A stretch of 64,000 bases of DNA from Nitrosomonadales bacterium (GCA_016234685.1 JACRAT010000043.1:124001-188000); one strand, 5' to 3'; positions 28,902 through 40,276 are shown, counted from the first letter of the stretch. The notes: a model not told the origin generated them from the sequence alone. Made by a program: numbers and translations.

Positions 28902-30407
28902 ATGCATTTCGCCCGCAGCAGCGGCATCCTGCTTCACCCCACCTCTTTGCCCGGAGCTTACGGCTCGGGCGATTTCGGCGCAGCGGCCTATCACTTCGTC
29001 AACTGGCTGGTATCCGCCGGGCAAAAGATGTGGCAGATATTGCCGCTGGGCGGCATCGGCCCCGGCAACTCGCCCTACATGAGCAGCTCTGCCTTTGCGG
29101 GTAATGTGTTGTTGATCGACTTGGACGAACTGCGTGAGCTGGGTTGGCTGGCAGATGGTGAACTGACGCCGAGCCTTGATTTTCAGGTACATCGAATCGA
29201 CTACGGCGTAGTGCATCAATATCGCATGGACAAGCTGCGGCTGGCTGCCAGCCGCTTCTTCAGCGGCCGGCAGGGATATGAGGAATATGAGGCGTTCTGT
29301 GCCGCAGAGTGGTCTTGGCTGGACGACTACTCCCTGTTCATGGCGCTGGCCGAACATCACGACTGGAAAGACTGGTGCGATTGGGGGCTGGAACTGGCTC
29401 GTCGCGAAGAGCGTGCCTTGAGTGCAGCCCGCGCCGAACTGAGCGACGATGTCGAATTCTGGCGTTTCTGCCAATGGTGCTTCTTCCGCCAATGGCGCAA
29501 GCTGAAGCAGTACGCCAACGAACGCGGCGTGCAGATCGTCGGCGACATCCCGATCTTCATCGCCTACCAAAGCGCGGAAGTCTGGGCGCGGCAGGAGTTA
29601 TTCGACTTGGCGGAAGACTATCGTCCGGCGGTTGTCGCCGGGGTGCCACCGGACTTCTTCAGCGAGACCGGGCAGCGCTGGGGCAACCCCCTGTATCACT
29701 GGGCTGCCCATGAAGCAGAAGGCTACGCTTGGTGGATAGAGCGGATACGCAACACTATCGCGTTGGTGGACATCGTGCGCATAGACCATTTTCGCGGCTT
29801 TGCCGGATATTGGGAGATCCCCGCCAGCGAGCCGACCGCCATCCAAGGACGCTGGATGCCCGGCCCCGGTGACAAGCTGTTCCATGCGATCCAGAATGCG
29901 CTGGGGAAATTGCCCATCATCGCCGAAGATTTGGGCGTCATTACGCCCGACGTGGTCGCCTTGCGCGAGCAGTTCGGCCTGCCGGGGATGCGTATCCTGC
30001 AATTCGCCTTCGGCGGCGGCTCGGACAATAGTTTTCTGCCGCACAATTATCAGCGCAACACTGTGGTCTACGGCGGTACGCACGACAACGATACCGCGCA
30101 GGGCTGGTTTGCCTCTGCCACGTCGCACGAGCGGGCTTATGCCTGCAAATATCTGAATACCGACGGACAAGAAATCCACTGGGATCTGATCCACGCCGCC
30201 TCGCAGTCGATAGCCGACCTCGCCATCCATTCTTTTCAAGATGTGCTCGGGCTGGGCACGGAACATCGCATGAACCTGCCGGGCAAGTCAGAAGGCTATT
30301 GGGAGTGGCGTTACTCGTGGGATCAAGTTCAGCCCGACCACGCCGAACGGCTGTACGAGATTACCGCCGTGCATGGTCGTTGCGATATGGGGCGACTGTC
30401 TTTTTAG
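28902..30407 (+). CDS. malQ: 4-alpha-glucanotransferase
   Basis: RSSGILLHPTSLPGAYGSGDFG; GDIPIFIAYQSAEVW; VRIDHFRGFAGYWEIPA; VYGGTHDNDTAQGW. Confidence 0.95.
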   Translation: MHFARSSGILLHPTSLPGAYGSGDFGAAAYHFVNWLVSAGQKMWQILPLGGIGPGNSPYMSSSAFAGNVLLIDLDELRELGWLADGELTPSLDFQVHRIDYGVVHQYRMDKLRLAASRFFSGRQGYEEYEAFCAAEWSWLDDYSLFMALAEHHDWKDWCDWGLELARREERALSAARAELSDDVEFWRFCQWCFFRQWRKLKQYANERGVQIVGDIPIFIAYQSAEVWARQELFDLAEDYRPAVVAGVPPDFFSETGQRWGNPLYHWAAHEAEGYAWWIERIRNTIALVDIVRIDHFRGFAGYWEIPASEPTAIQGRWMPGPGDKLFHAIQNALGKLPIIAEDLGVITPDVVALREQFGLPGMRILQFAFGGGSDNSFLPHNYQRNTVVYGGTHDNDTAQGWFASATSHERAYACKYLNTDGQEIHWDLIHAASQSIADLAIHSFQDVLGLGTEHRMNLPGKSEGYWEWRYSWDQVQPDHAERLYEITAVHGRCDMGRLSF

Positions 30408-30530
30408 GAAAAACCTTATCCCATTTCGCTGAAATGGTCTGCTAGAATCGGGCCGATTGTTTATCGCTGGATTAGGTCGACGCGATGCGAAAACAAGGGC
30501 GACAGGCTGACATAGATAGGGGCAATCCCG

Positions 30531-30959
30531 ATGGATCCATTGAAACACTCCTTTACGGAGGACACGCTGTATGTCGTGTGGAGCGATGTTTACTGTACAG
30601 GCATCCCCATCATCGATGAGCAACACCGCACCATCGTTTCCGTCATCAACTCGCTGTACTACTTCATCGAGAACGACCACGGCATGGAGATCATCGTGCC
30701 TGCCTTCAACATGATGGTCGAATACAGCCACATCCACTTCAAAACCGAGGAGACCCTGCTTCGGGCCGCCGGTTATCCTGCGCTGCCCGCGCATATCGAG
30801 CTGCACCGGCATTTCCTTAACAATCTTAAGGACAGTGCGCATCAGGCGATCGTTGAGCATGACGGGATGCAGTTACTGAAGATACTGAAGGACTGGTGGC
30901 TACATCACATCAATCAGGAAGACCGCCGATACGTGCCGTTCATGACAGGCAAACGCTGA
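30531..30959 (+). CDS. Bacteriohemerythrin
   Basis: IPIIDEQHRTIVSVIN, YSHIHFKTEETLL, HIELHRHFL, WWLHHINQEDR: hemerythrin metal-ligand spacing. Confidence 0.9.
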   Translation: MDPLKHSFTEDTLYVVWSDVYCTGIPIIDEQHRTIVSVINSLYYFIENDHGMEIIVPAFNMMVEYSHIHFKTEETLLRAAGYPALPAHIELHRHFLNNLKDSAHQAIVEHDGMQLLKILKDWWLHHINQEDRRYVPFMTGKR

Positions 30960-30976
30960 TGGGGCGGAAGTTCGCC

Positions 30977-31465
30977 TTATTCGACTGAGGTTGGCGTCCA
31001 CTCATCGAACATCGCGGCCTGCCCGTGATATTGCCCCGCTGCGTCCAGCAGATTCCACACCGTCGCCCGTTCGATCACAAAACGTTTGCCGCTGCTAGCG
31101 ATGCGCACGCCGGAGTAGTCGTCGACATAGCCTTGCTGCGTCACCCTTGCCAGCAGATGCGTGCGAGCTTCGCGGGCCAGCGGTTCGGCAGAGTAGCGCG
31201 AGGGCAGGCGGATGAAATCGGCGCAGTCGAATTCGAACAGATGCAGCGCCAGCCGGTTGCCGTAAAAGAACACCGGATCGGCCTCGGTGCCGTGGGCGAG
31301 GATGACGCGCGGCGCTTCCCACAGTGCCAGACGAAGCTGGCTGATGTCGTCGCCGGCGTTTGCAACCAGCGCGCCGCCGATTATTCGTGCATAACTTTCG
31401 ATTAGCAGACGCAGTCGGGCATCTAGTTGCGGCGTGTAGTTCGGGGTGTCGGCAGGGTAGGGCAT
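30977..31465 (-). CDS. MEKHLA-domain protein
   Basis: ADPVFFYGNRLALHLFEFDCADFIRLPSRYSAEPLAREAR, YSGVRIASSGKRFVIERATVWNLLDA. Confidence 0.75.
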   Translation of the reverse strand: MPYPADTPNYTPQLDARLRLLIESYARIIGGALVANAGDDISQLRLALWEAPRVILAHGTEADPVFFYGNRLALHLFEFDCADFIRLPSRYSAEPLAREARTHLLARVTQQGYVDDYSGVRIASSGKRFVIERATVWNLLDAAGQYHGQAAMFDEWTPTSVE

Positions 31466-31538
31466 GGGAGGATTAGTCTTGGGGGAGTGTCGATTTATTC
31501 CGTTCGTGGTGAGCTTGCCGAACCCTGATCGGAGTGAA

Positions 31539-32762
31539 TCAGCGGATTTTGGGCGCGCTTGCGTTCAGCCAGTCCAGCGCGCCCAGTCCAGCCGCCCTTC
31601 CGCTGGCGAAGCAGGCGGTGAGCAGATAGCCGCCGGTCGGTGCTTCCCAATCCAGCATCTCGCCTGCGCAGAACACGCCGGGCAGATGCTTCACCATCAG
31701 CTTTTCGTCCAGTGCTTCGAAGCGCACGCCGCCTGCGCTGCTGATCGCTTCATCCAACGGGCGCGGGGCGAGCAGTCTCAGCGGCAGTGCCTTGATGGCG
31801 GTGGCGAGACGGGCCGGGTCGTTGAACTCCGCCGCCGTCAGGCATTCGCGCAGCAAGCCCGCCTTCACCCCTTTCAATCCCAAGCGGCTTTGCAGATGGC
31901 TGGAGAGTGAGCGCGAACCGCGTGGATGGGCGACGGCGGCGGCGACCTTTTCCGCCGACCAATCCGGCAACAAGTCCAGATGTAGCACGGCGCTGTCCGC
32001 CTGCTCGATCTCGTTGCGCAGCGCGGCAGACAGTGCGTAAATTAAGCCGCCCTCGATACCGCTGGCATCTATCATGCACTCGCCCGCGCGGCGCACCGAG
32101 CCGAAACTCGCCGCCACCGATTTCACCGGCTCACCGGCAAAACGGCTACGGAAGTACTCGCTCCAAGCCACCTCAAAACCACAGTTGGACGGGCGCAGTG
32201 GCGCGACTTCCACCCCGCGCGCTGCCAACAGCGGCAGCCACGCCCCATCCGAACCCAGCTTGGCCCAACTGCCGCCGCCCAGCGCCAGCACCACCGCATC
32301 GGCAGCGACCCGATGTTCGCCTTCCGGCCCAGCGAAACGCAGCGCGCCATCATCCGCCCAGCCCAGCCAGCGCTGGCGCATCGCAAAATTCACCCCGCTC
32401 TGGCGCAGCCGGTGCAGCCAAGCGCGCAGCAAGGGCGCGGCTTTCATCTCGGTGGGAAAGACGCGGCCAGAGCTGCCGACGAAAGTCTCCACTCCCAGCT
32501 CGTGTATCCAGCCGCGCAGCGCCTCGGGCGGCAAGGCGCGCAGTAGCGGTTCGATCTCGGCCCGGCGCGCGCCGTAGCGGGAAACAAAAGCCTCGAACGG
32601 CTCGGAATGCGTGATGTTCATCCCGCCTTTCCCCGCCATCAGGAACTTGCGCCCCGCGCTGGGCATCGCGTCGTATACCGTCACCCGCGCCCCGCCCCGC
32701 GCCAGCACTTCTGCGGCCATCAGCCCGGCAGGGCCAGCACCGATGATGGAGATGGGAATCAT
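31539..32762 (-). CDS. NAD(P)/FAD-dependent oxidoreductase, HI0933/YhiN-like
   Basis: ISIIGAGPAGLMAAEVLARGGARVTVYDAMPSAGRKFLMAGKGGMNITHSEP; GGVRFEALDEKLMVKHLPGVFCAGEMLDWEAPTGGYLL. Confidence 0.92.
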   Translation of the reverse strand: MIPISIIGAGPAGLMAAEVLARGGARVTVYDAMPSAGRKFLMAGKGGMNITHSEPFEAFVSRYGARRAEIEPLLRALPPEALRGWIHELGVETFVGSSGRVFPTEMKAAPLLRAWLHRLRQSGVNFAMRQRWLGWADDGALRFAGPEGEHRVAADAVVLALGGGSWAKLGSDGAWLPLLAARGVEVAPLRPSNCGFEVAWSEYFRSRFAGEPVKSVAASFGSVRRAGECMIDASGIEGGLIYALSAALRNEIEQADSAVLHLDLLPDWSAEKVAAAVAHPRGSRSLSSHLQSRLGLKGVKAGLLRECLTAAEFNDPARLATAIKALPLRLLAPRPLDEAISSAGGVRFEALDEKLMVKHLPGVFCAGEMLDWEAPTGGYLLTACFASGRAAGLGALDWLNASAPKIR

Positions 32763-33074
32763 GGCTGGGAGCTTGTGGCGAGTGGCCCGTAGCTCGGATG
32801 CAGCGTAGCGGAATCCGGGGCGGAGGGGAGGGTGGTCATGGTCGGGCGGGAGCAAGCGGCGTTTTTATGGACGGCGAATGCTAATACAAAATGGGAGCAA
32901 GTGTAGGGTGCGCTTGCGCACCGATTCCCATTTGTAGGAGCGACAAGGCCTAGTTTATCCAAGGTCACCAGTCCCACCGTTCGCCTTGAGCCTGCTGAAG
33001 GGACGCTGCATAGCAGCAGGGCGTCCACCGGCGTACTCCTTGCTGGGATTCGTATCTTCTCCAACCTGTCGGGC

Positions 33075-33383
33075 TCAGCGCAGGTCGGGACGCTTGAACT
33101 CTATCCGGTTGCGGAGTTTTTTCTCAAGCAGATGATTGCCGCCAGCAAAAACGGCGATAAAGATCGCTGCCCCTGCCATCCAGCCTGCCAGTGTATGCAG
33201 GCTGCTGCTGAGCGCGTCCGAGATCAGGTTGCCAGCCACCAGCGCGGCGATCACTGCCAGCAGGTAAACCGAAAGGATGGCGTACGACGGCGCGCCATAC
33301 TGGATCTCGGCCTGACATCCCCGACAAACCTTGTCGCCCCGAATGGAGGTGGACTTGCAATACGGACAAACAAATTCGTTCAT
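33075..33383 (-). CDS. Small zinc-ribbon membrane protein
   Basis: MNEFVCPYCKSTSIRGDKVCRGCQAEIQYG plus two hydrophobic segments. Confidence 0.7.
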   Translation of the reverse strand: MNEFVCPYCKSTSIRGDKVCRGCQAEIQYGAPSYAILSVYLLAVIAALVAGNLISDALSSSLHTLAGWMAGAAIFIAVFAGGNHLLEKKLRNRIEFKRPDLR

Positions 33384-33584
33384 GGGGCTTCCTCTTTGAG
33401 ATGGAATCTGCGCGGCAGTGTAAGACCGGGGGAGGCAATAATCAAACGACTTGACGCATCCCGTGTGCAGCCGGGTTTTGTGCGATGGGTGGAGCGTAGC
33501 GATACCCATCAATTAAAATCGCCGGGGGTGGCACCCGCAAGGGGTACGCCGTGGTTGTAAGGGGCTAAAGCCCCAACAACCACG

Positions 33585-34160
33585 CAGCCCGGCAGCCAGT
33601 TACTTTCTTTGTCTCGCCAAAGAAAGTAACCCAAGAAAGGCGACCCCGATCCGCCATCCCTGACGGGATTCCCTGCGCGGCTCCGGCTGGACAGGCTTCC
33701 TCATAAACTCGTCCGATCTGCTGCGCAGCCACGGACTCAAACATATTGGCTACGACATAACCTAAAGATTAGTCTCCGCCGCAACAAGCTGCTACGCAGC
33801 ATGTTGTCGTCAGAATTCCCTGTCCAGCCTCCACTGTTCGGTGGCGGATGAGGGGAAGGAAAATCAAACTCGAAGGAAGGGCTGGCAACATGTTGCCAGC
33901 CCTGATTATTTTGTTTTTCCCAAAGATGTGCGCGCAGCGCACACAAAACCGCTTTGCCTTTCTCTCCCCTGTGCGCCGCCGAGTAGCGGAAAACGGTCAG
34001 GGGATTTCGGCGAGGACTGTTTGAGCGCGCAGCGCGAGTTCCGCAGCCGCCTGACCGTTTGAGCAACGCAGGGAACCCGAAGGGCGGCAAACCGGGGTCG
34101 CCTTCTTTGGATTACTTTTCTTGGCGAGACAAGAAAAGTGATTGGCTGCCGGGCCACCCC
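33585..34160. repeat. Large imperfect inverted repeat, non-coding mosaic unit (two head-to-head copies)
   Basis: Left half (GGCAGCCAGTTACTTTCTTTGTCTCGCCAAAGAAAGTAACCCAAGAAAGGCGACCCC...) matches the reverse complement of the right half (...GGGGTCGCCTTCTTTGGATTACTTTTCTTGGCGAGACAAGAAAAGTGATTGGCTGCC). Confidence 0.75.
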
Positions 34161-34202
34161 CGGCGGTGTTTCCATGCGGCGCAATGCCCGTGGTTATTGC
34201 AC

Positions 34203-34658
34203 CTAGCTTTTTTCCTTGGATGGCAGTTCTTCAAAAATAGCAAAGGTAGCTACTCCAGCGCCAATAGCCGCGATTCCAAACGCGATCATTTCTTTTCCCA
34301 TTTCCAAAAGTAGCTTTAATGCAAGCAATACGGAGGCTGAGTGACGTGGAAATTTATCCATCCAGAAGTCGATATTCTCTATAACCTGGGAGGCTTCTAC
34401 ATTCATCACTGAAGCGCTGAAAATTAACAATACCCCCCATGTGAATCGGGAGGCGCGAGAAAATCCACCCCGTGTACAGTAGAGATAAACGATTCCGACA
34501 GTACCCCAAAAGCTAGAGCCCAATAGTGACCAAAGGGTGGAGTTAAAAATAAGGCCAAACTCCCCTTCGCATAAAGGAAAAATGAATATGGAAATACCCC
34601 CTGAAAAATAGAGAAAAAGCGCCATGCAGAGGTAATGCTGTAATTGAAGCGACCTCAT
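34203..34658 (-). CDS. Hypothetical membrane protein
   Basis: 151 aa, several hydrophobic segments, locally AT-richer than its surroundings. Confidence 0.5.
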   Translation of the reverse strand: MRSLQLQHYLCMALFLYFSGGISIFIFPLCEGEFGLIFNSTLWSLLGSSFWGTVGIVYLYCTRGGFSRASRFTWGVLLIFSASVMNVEASQVIENIDFWMDKFPRHSASVLLALKLLLEMGKEMIAFGIAAIGAGVATFAIFEELPSKEKS

Positions 34659-34660
34659 AT

Positions 34661-35749
34661 TTATCTAATCTTTGTCGTCCCACACACCACATCCCCATTC
34701 TGCCCTCGATTCCTCATCGCATGATCCATCAACACCAACGCCACCATCGCTTCCGCGATCGGTGTGGCGCGTATTCCCACACAAGGATCATGCCGCCCCT
34801 CGGTGGAGACATCTACCGCTTCACCGGCCTTGTTGATGGAGTGGCGCGGCAGGCGGATGCTCGAAGTCGGTTTGATGGCGTAGTGGGCGACGATGTCCTG
34901 GCCGGTGGAGATGCCGCCGAGGATGCCGCCGGCGTTGTTGGAGAGGAAGCCATTCGGGGTGAGTTCGTCGCCGTGCTGGCTGCCGCGTTGGGTGACGCAG
35001 TCGAAGCCCGCGCCGATCTCCACGCCCTTGACGGCGTTGATGCCCATCAGGGCGTGGGCGATGTCGGCATCAAGGCGGTCGAACACGGGTTCGCCCCAGC
35101 CGACCGGCACGCCGCTGGCGACCACGCCCAGCTTGGCGCCGATGGAGTCGCCGGATTTACGCAGCGCGTCCATGTAGTCTTCCAGCGCGGGCACGACGCT
35201 GGCGTTGGGGGCGAAGAAGGCGTTGTTGGGCACGTCGTCCCAGTTTTGGAACGGCACTTCGATCTCGCCCAGTTGTGCCAGATAGCCGCGCACGGTGACG
35301 CCGAAACGCTCGCTCAGCCATTTCTTGGCGATGGCTCCGGCGGCGACGCGGGCGGCGGTTTCGCGGGCGGAGCTGCGCCCGCCGCCGCGATAGTCGCGGA
35401 TGCCGTATTTCTGCCAGTAGGTGTAGTCGGCGTGGCCGGGGCGGAAGCTCTCGGCGATGCTGCCGTAATCCTTGCTGCGCTGGTCTTCGTTGCGGATCAA
35501 CAGGGCGATGGGCGTGCCGGTGGTCTTGCCTTCGAATACGCCGGAGAGGATCTCAACGGTGTCGTCTTCGCGACGCTGGGTGACGTGGCGCGAAGTACCG
35601 GGTTTGCGGCGGTCGAGGTCGGGCTGGATGTCGGCTTCGGACAGTGCCATCCCCGGCGGGCAGCCATCGACGATGCAGCCTATGGCCGCGCCGTGCGATT
35701 CGCCGAAAGAGGTGACGGTGAACAGGGTTCCGAAGGTGTTTCCAGACAT
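34661..35749 (-). CDS. aroC: Chorismate synthase
   Basis: [76 protein letters not shown]. Confidence 0.97.
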   Translation of the reverse strand: MSGNTFGTLFTVTSFGESHGAAIGCIVDGCPPGMALSEADIQPDLDRRKPGTSRHVTQRREDDTVEILSGVFEGKTTGTPIALLIRNEDQRSKDYGSIAESFRPGHADYTYWQKYGIRDYRGGGRSSARETAARVAAGAIAKKWLSERFGVTVRGYLAQLGEIEVPFQNWDDVPNNAFFAPNASVVPALEDYMDALRKSGDSIGAKLGVVASGVPVGWGEPVFDRLDADIAHALMGINAVKGVEIGAGFDCVTQRGSQHGDELTPNGFLSNNAGGILGGISTGQDIVAHYAIKPTSSIRLPRHSINKAGEAVDVSTEGRHDPCVGIRATPIAEAMVALVLMDHAMRNRGQNGDVVCGTTKIR

Positions 35750-35910
35750 GGCAGATACTCGTTGAAAATATGGGCGAAGTTTAGCATAGCGCCCTTGACC
35801 CTCCCCAGCCCTCCCTGCTCAGGGAGGGAATCCGGTTCGGCATCTCCCTTGACGTGGGGTGAGTAGGCAATCCACGCAGCGGATGCTCGCACAAGGGACG
35901 GGCGTGGGAC

Positions 35911-38427
35911 TTACTCCCCGGATTCTTGCTGGATCAGCCAGTCGCCGCCGGAGTGGACGAGCACCAAGGTCTTGCTGCTGGTGTCGCGGTGGCGGTCAGA
36001 GCTGTAGACTTGCTTGAAGGTGACGCGGGCGTGGCTGTCGTCGATCTTGCTGACGCTGGCCTTGCGCACGATGACGCGGATGAACTTTTGATCCTTGATG
36101 CGCTGGCTGCGCTGGGCTTCCCAGTCGCTGCGGTTGGTGCCCTTGGGCAGGGCGAAATCGTCGGCGTAGAACGAGAGATAGTCGTCGGCATGTTTCGACG
36201 ACCACGCTGCCGCCCAGCTATTCACTACGTCCAGCACGGCGTGGCTGTCGAACTTTTCACCAGCGGCAGGTTTGGTTGGATCGGTTTCGGCAGTCGCGGC
36301 GGGAGCTGCGGCGACTGGCGTGTCGGCTTTCACCTTGGTGTCGGCAGTGTCCGCTGCGCTGTCCTCGTCGCTGGCGTGAGAAGATTTCTCTTTTTGGATC
36401 AGCCAATTGCTACCTGACTTCACCAGCACCAGCGTCTTCTCGCTCACGTCTTTGCGATGTTTGGTGCGGTAGGTCTGGGTGAAGCTGGCACTGGCGTGGT
36501 TCTTGTCGATCTGTTCGATCTGGACATCGGCCAAGCTGACCTGGATGGATTTCTCGCTCTTGATGCGTTTGCGGCGGGAATCCTGCCACTTGGCATGGCT
36601 CAGGCCGTTCGAAGGCTTGAAGTCGTTGGCGTAGAACGACAGGTAGTTGTTCGCATTGCGCGAAGACCACGCCGCAGCCCAGCGTTTGATCGAATTCTCT
36701 ACGGCGGCGCTGTCAAACTTATCGGAGGCGGTCAGCTTGGTCGCGGCAGGTTTCTCGCTTGCGGCGACAGGGGCTGCCGGTGTCGTGGCAACTGGTGCAG
36801 GCGCGGCTTGCACAGCCTTGACTGGCGTTGATTCGACCCTAGCGCTTTCGACTTCAGTGCGTCCGATCTTCTCTTTCTGAATCAGCCAAGCGTTGCCCGA
36901 CCTCACCAGCACCAGCGTCTTGTCGCTCACATCCTTGCGGTGCTTGGTGGCGTAGGTCTGCTTGAAGCTGACGCTGGCGTGAGTGTCGTCCAGTTGTGCG
37001 ACTTGCAAGTCGTCTAGGCTGACGTGGATGGATTTTTCGCTGCCGAGGCGCTGACGGCGCGAGTCTTCCCACTTTGAGCGCTTGATGCCGCCCGGCGTTC
37101 TGAAGTCGTCTGCGTAGTGTGCAAGGTAGCGCTTGGTGTTCCGCGCAGACCATGCGGCGGCCCACTCGTTGACGGCGGCTTGAACTGCGTCGCTATCGAA
37201 CTTACCTGTTGCCGCAGTCTTGCTCGGAGTCGGCGCGGCAGTCTTGGCCGGCGCGGCAGCGACCACGGGGGCAGGTGTCGCGCTGGTCGTGACGGTAGTC
37301 GCGGCGGTCGCCGCAGGTGGCGTGGCCTTGACAGCGGCGATCGGGGCGGGTGTCGCAGGCGCTACCGCGACCTTGGTCGGCTCAGCCTTGGCTGGCGTCT
37401 TTGCGATCTGCGAGCCGTACTCTTCCTTCTGGATCAGCCAGTTGTTGCCGGTTTTGACCAATACCAGCGTCTTGCTGGTGGCATCTTTGCTGCGGTTGGT
37501 GAGGTAAGTCTGCTTGAAACTGACGCTGACGTGGCTGCTGTCGATAGGCGTGATGTTGGGCTCGTCCACGCTGACGTGGATGAAGCTGGGTTTGTTGATG
37601 GACTTTTTGCGAGAGGCCTCCCACTGGGCGCGGGTCGCGCCGTGGGGCAGCTCGAAGTCGCGCGAGTAGAATGAAAGATATTTCGCCGAATCCTGCGCAG
37701 ACCAAGCATCGGCCCAGTCGTTGATGCTCTTCAGCACCACGTTGCTGTCGAATTTGTCGGCCGGGGCGGCCTTGCCGGGAGCGGCAGTCGCGGGTTTTGC
37801 AGCGACTGGTACAGGAGCAGGTGCGACGGTGGGCTTGGCTGGGGCCGGTGCTGGTGTCGCCTTGGTCGGAACTGGCGTCACGACGGTGGTGAGTGGCGTC
37901 GATTTGTTCTCGCCAGCCAGCGCCAGCGCTTGTTGCTGCTTGGCTTGTTGGGCGGAGTCCTTGGGATTCAGTTTCGCTGCCTGAGTATATGATTGCCCGG
38001 CCATCTTGGCGTGCAGGTCGCCTAGGTTGTCGTGGGCGGCGGCGTAATCAGGACGCAGACGGATCGCCGCTTGGAACTGCATCTCGGCTTTGTCGTATTG
38101 TTTCAGGCTGGCATAAAGCACGCCCAGATTGTTGTAAGGCTCAGGGGTGTTCGGGTAATCGTTGGTCAGGGCTTGGAACACTAGGATGGCATCGTTGGTG
38201 CGATCCATCTCGATGAGGATCAAACCTTTCAGGTAGCGTGCCTGCATGTCCTTGGGCTTGCTGGCGAGAATGGCATTGACCTTGTTCAGCGATTGCTGGA
38301 GCTGACCATCCTGAAACAACTTGTTCGCGTCTTGGATTTCACCCGCCCCGGCGGAGAGACTCAGGCACAGCAGACCGCACAGTGCGGCTCGTTTAATCAG
38401 AGATTGGAGCAGGCGGGACTGGTTCAT
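35911..38427 (-). CDS. Exported protein: N-terminal TPR region plus four tandem NTF2-like (Cds6-like) domains
   Basis: Signal peptide, TPR-like YLKGLILIEMDRTNDAILVFQALTNDYPNTPEPYNNLGVLY, then four repeats of FDSxxVxxxxxxWAxAWS...YLSFY..DF...W...R..R......F.Q.Y......DxxxKTLVLVxxGxxWLIQxE. Confidence 0.85.
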   Translation of the reverse strand: MNQSRLLQSLIKRAALCGLLCLSLSAGAGEIQDANKLFQDGQLQQSLNKVNAILASKPKDMQARYLKGLILIEMDRTNDAILVFQALTNDYPNTPEPYNNLGVLYASLKQYDKAEMQFQAAIRLRPDYAAAHDNLGDLHAKMAGQSYTQAAKLNPKDSAQQAKQQQALALAGENKSTPLTTVVTPVPTKATPAPAPAKPTVAPAPVPVAAKPATAAPGKAAPADKFDSNVVLKSINDWADAWSAQDSAKYLSFYSRDFELPHGATRAQWEASRKKSINKPSFIHVSVDEPNITPIDSSHVSVSFKQTYLTNRSKDATSKTLVLVKTGNNWLIQKEEYGSQIAKTPAKAEPTKVAVAPATPAPIAAVKATPPAATAATTVTTSATPAPVVAAAPAKTAAPTPSKTAATGKFDSDAVQAAVNEWAAAWSARNTKRYLAHYADDFRTPGGIKRSKWEDSRRQRLGSEKSIHVSLDDLQVAQLDDTHASVSFKQTYATKHRKDVSDKTLVLVRSGNAWLIQKEKIGRTEVESARVESTPVKAVQAAPAPVATTPAAPVAASEKPAATKLTASDKFDSAAVENSIKRWAAAWSSRNANNYLSFYANDFKPSNGLSHAKWQDSRRKRIKSEKSIQVSLADVQIEQIDKNHASASFTQTYRTKHRKDVSEKTLVLVKSGSNWLIQKEKSSHASDEDSAADTADTKVKADTPVAAAPAATAETDPTKPAAGEKFDSHAVLDVVNSWAAAWSSKHADDYLSFYADDFALPKGTNRSDWEAQRSQRIKDQKFIRVIVRKASVSKIDDSHARVTFKQVYSSDRHRDTSSKTLVLVHSGGDWLIQQESGE

Positions 38428-38604
38428 AATCGAGCGCACAAAGGTCGGGTACGAGAAGATGGGGCATTCTATCAAAAGTACCTGTCGGCATCACGGCTTA
38501 CCGAGAAATTCTCAGGTTTCTCTGCATGGTGGGGTGCTGTCGCCCGGGCGGTGCAGGATTTAAGGTAAAATCCGGCCACATTCCATTGCACGATTCCATA
38601 CAAA

Positions 38605-40266
38605 ATGAGCAGCGACGCACCCGTTCCAGTTTCCAATTTCATCCGCAGCATCATCGACGCCGATCTGGCGAGCGGCAGGCATAGCAGCATCCAGACGCGC
38701 TTCCCGCCGGAGCCGAACGGCTATCTGCATGTCGGTCACGCCAAGTCCATCTGCCTGAACTTCGGGCTGGCCAAGGACTACAGCGGCCTGTGCAACCTGC
38801 GTTTCGACGACACCAATCCCGAGAAGGAGAGCGAGGAATACGCGCAATCCATTCAGGCCGACGTGCGCTGGCTGGGTTTTGAGTGGAACGGCGACGTGCG
38901 CTGGGCCTCGGATTATTTCGATGCGCTGTACGACTTCGCGGTCGAACTTATCAACAAGGGCTTGGCCTATGTGGACGACCTTAGCCCGGAGCAGATGCGC
39001 GAATATCGCGGCACGCTCAAGGAGCCGGGTCGCAACAGTCCGAACCGCGACCGCTCTGTCGCCGACAACCTCGACCTGTTCACCCGCATGAAGAACGGCG
39101 AATTCGCCGATGGCGCCATGGTAGTGCGCGCCAAGATCGACATGAACTCGCCCAACATCAACATGCGCGATCCGGTCATCTACCGCATCAAGCGCGCGCA
39201 CCACATCCGCACCGGCGACAAGTGGTGCATCTACCCGATGTACGACTACACGCACTGCATCTCCGACGCGCTGGAAGGCATCACCCATTCCATCTGCACG
39301 CTGGAGTTCGAAGACCATCGTCCGCTGTACGACTGGGTGCTGGACAACCTCACCATCCCTTGCCACCCGCGCCAGTACGAGTTTTCGCGGCTGGAGTTGC
39401 AATACACCATCACCAGCAAGCGCAAACTGCTGCAACTGGTGAACGAAAAGAAGGTGAGCGGCTGGGACGATCCGCGTATGCCCACCATCAGCGGGATGCG
39501 CCGCAGAGGCTACACGCCGCAAGGTATACGCGAATTCGCCCGCCGCATCGGCGTCTCCAAGAGCGCGAACAACGTGGACTTGGCGGTGCTGGAAGGCGCG
39601 ATCCGTGAGGATCTGGAACTGCGTGCGCCGCGCGTGATGGCGATCATCAATCCGCTCAAAGTCACGATTACCAACGCCGACGGCGCGCAGACCCGCGAAG
39701 CGGATTTTCACCCCAACGTGCCGGAACTTGGCAAGCGCGTCGTGCCGTTCTCTAACGAACTGTTCATCGAAGCCGATGACTTCGCCGAAGTGCCGCCGCC
39801 GGGCTGGAAGCGATTGACGCTGGGTGGCGAGATCCGCCTGCGTCACAGCTATGTGATGCGCTGCGACGAAGCGATCAAGGACGCATCGGGCAGGGTCATC
39901 GAACTCAAGTGCAGCATCGATCCTGAGACGCTGGGGCAAAACCCGGTCGGGCGCAAGGTCAAGGGCGTGATCCACTTCCTGTCGCGCGCTCACGCGCTGC
40001 CCGCCGAGATCCGCCTGTACGACCGCCTGTTCACCGTGGCCGAGCCGGATGGGGATAAAGAAACGAGCTTCCTCGACTTCATCAACCCCGAGTCGCTGAC
40101 CGTGGTGCAAGGCTGGGTGGAAGCCGCTGTGAAAGATGCCGCCCCCGAGACGTGCTACCAGTTCGAGCGTCTGGGCTACTTTGTGACCGACCGCCGCGAC
40201 CATCAGCCCGGTGGCAAACTGGTGTTCAATCGCACGGTGACGCTGCGGGATAGCTGGAGCAAATAG
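38605..40266 (+). CDS. glnS: Glutaminyl-tRNA synthetase
   Basis: [46 protein letters not shown]. Confidence 0.97.
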   Translation: MSSDAPVPVSNFIRSIIDADLASGRHSSIQTRFPPEPNGYLHVGHAKSICLNFGLAKDYSGLCNLRFDDTNPEKESEEYAQSIQADVRWLGFEWNGDVRWASDYFDALYDFAVELINKGLAYVDDLSPEQMREYRGTLKEPGRNSPNRDRSVADNLDLFTRMKNGEFADGAMVVRAKIDMNSPNINMRDPVIYRIKRAHHIRTGDKWCIYPMYDYTHCISDALEGITHSICTLEFEDHRPLYDWVLDNLTIPCHPRQYEFSRLELQYTITSKRKLLQLVNEKKVSGWDDPRMPTISGMRRRGYTPQGIREFARRIGVSKSANNVDLAVLEGAIREDLELRAPRVMAIINPLKVTITNADGAQTREADFHPNVPELGKRVVPFSNELFIEADDFAEVPPPGWKRLTLGGEIRLRHSYVMRCDEAIKDASGRVIELKCSIDPETLGQNPVGRKVKGVIHFLSRAHALPAEIRLYDRLFTVAEPDGDKETSFLDFINPESLTVVQGWVEAAVKDAAPETCYQFERLGYFVTDRRDHQPGGKLVFNRTVTLRDSWSK

Positions 40267-40276
40267 CAGGCGTGAT

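Noticed and set aside
38560-40203. 547-aa minus-strand ORF antisense to glnS
   Set aside because: Shadow ORF; glnS on the plus strand is certain.
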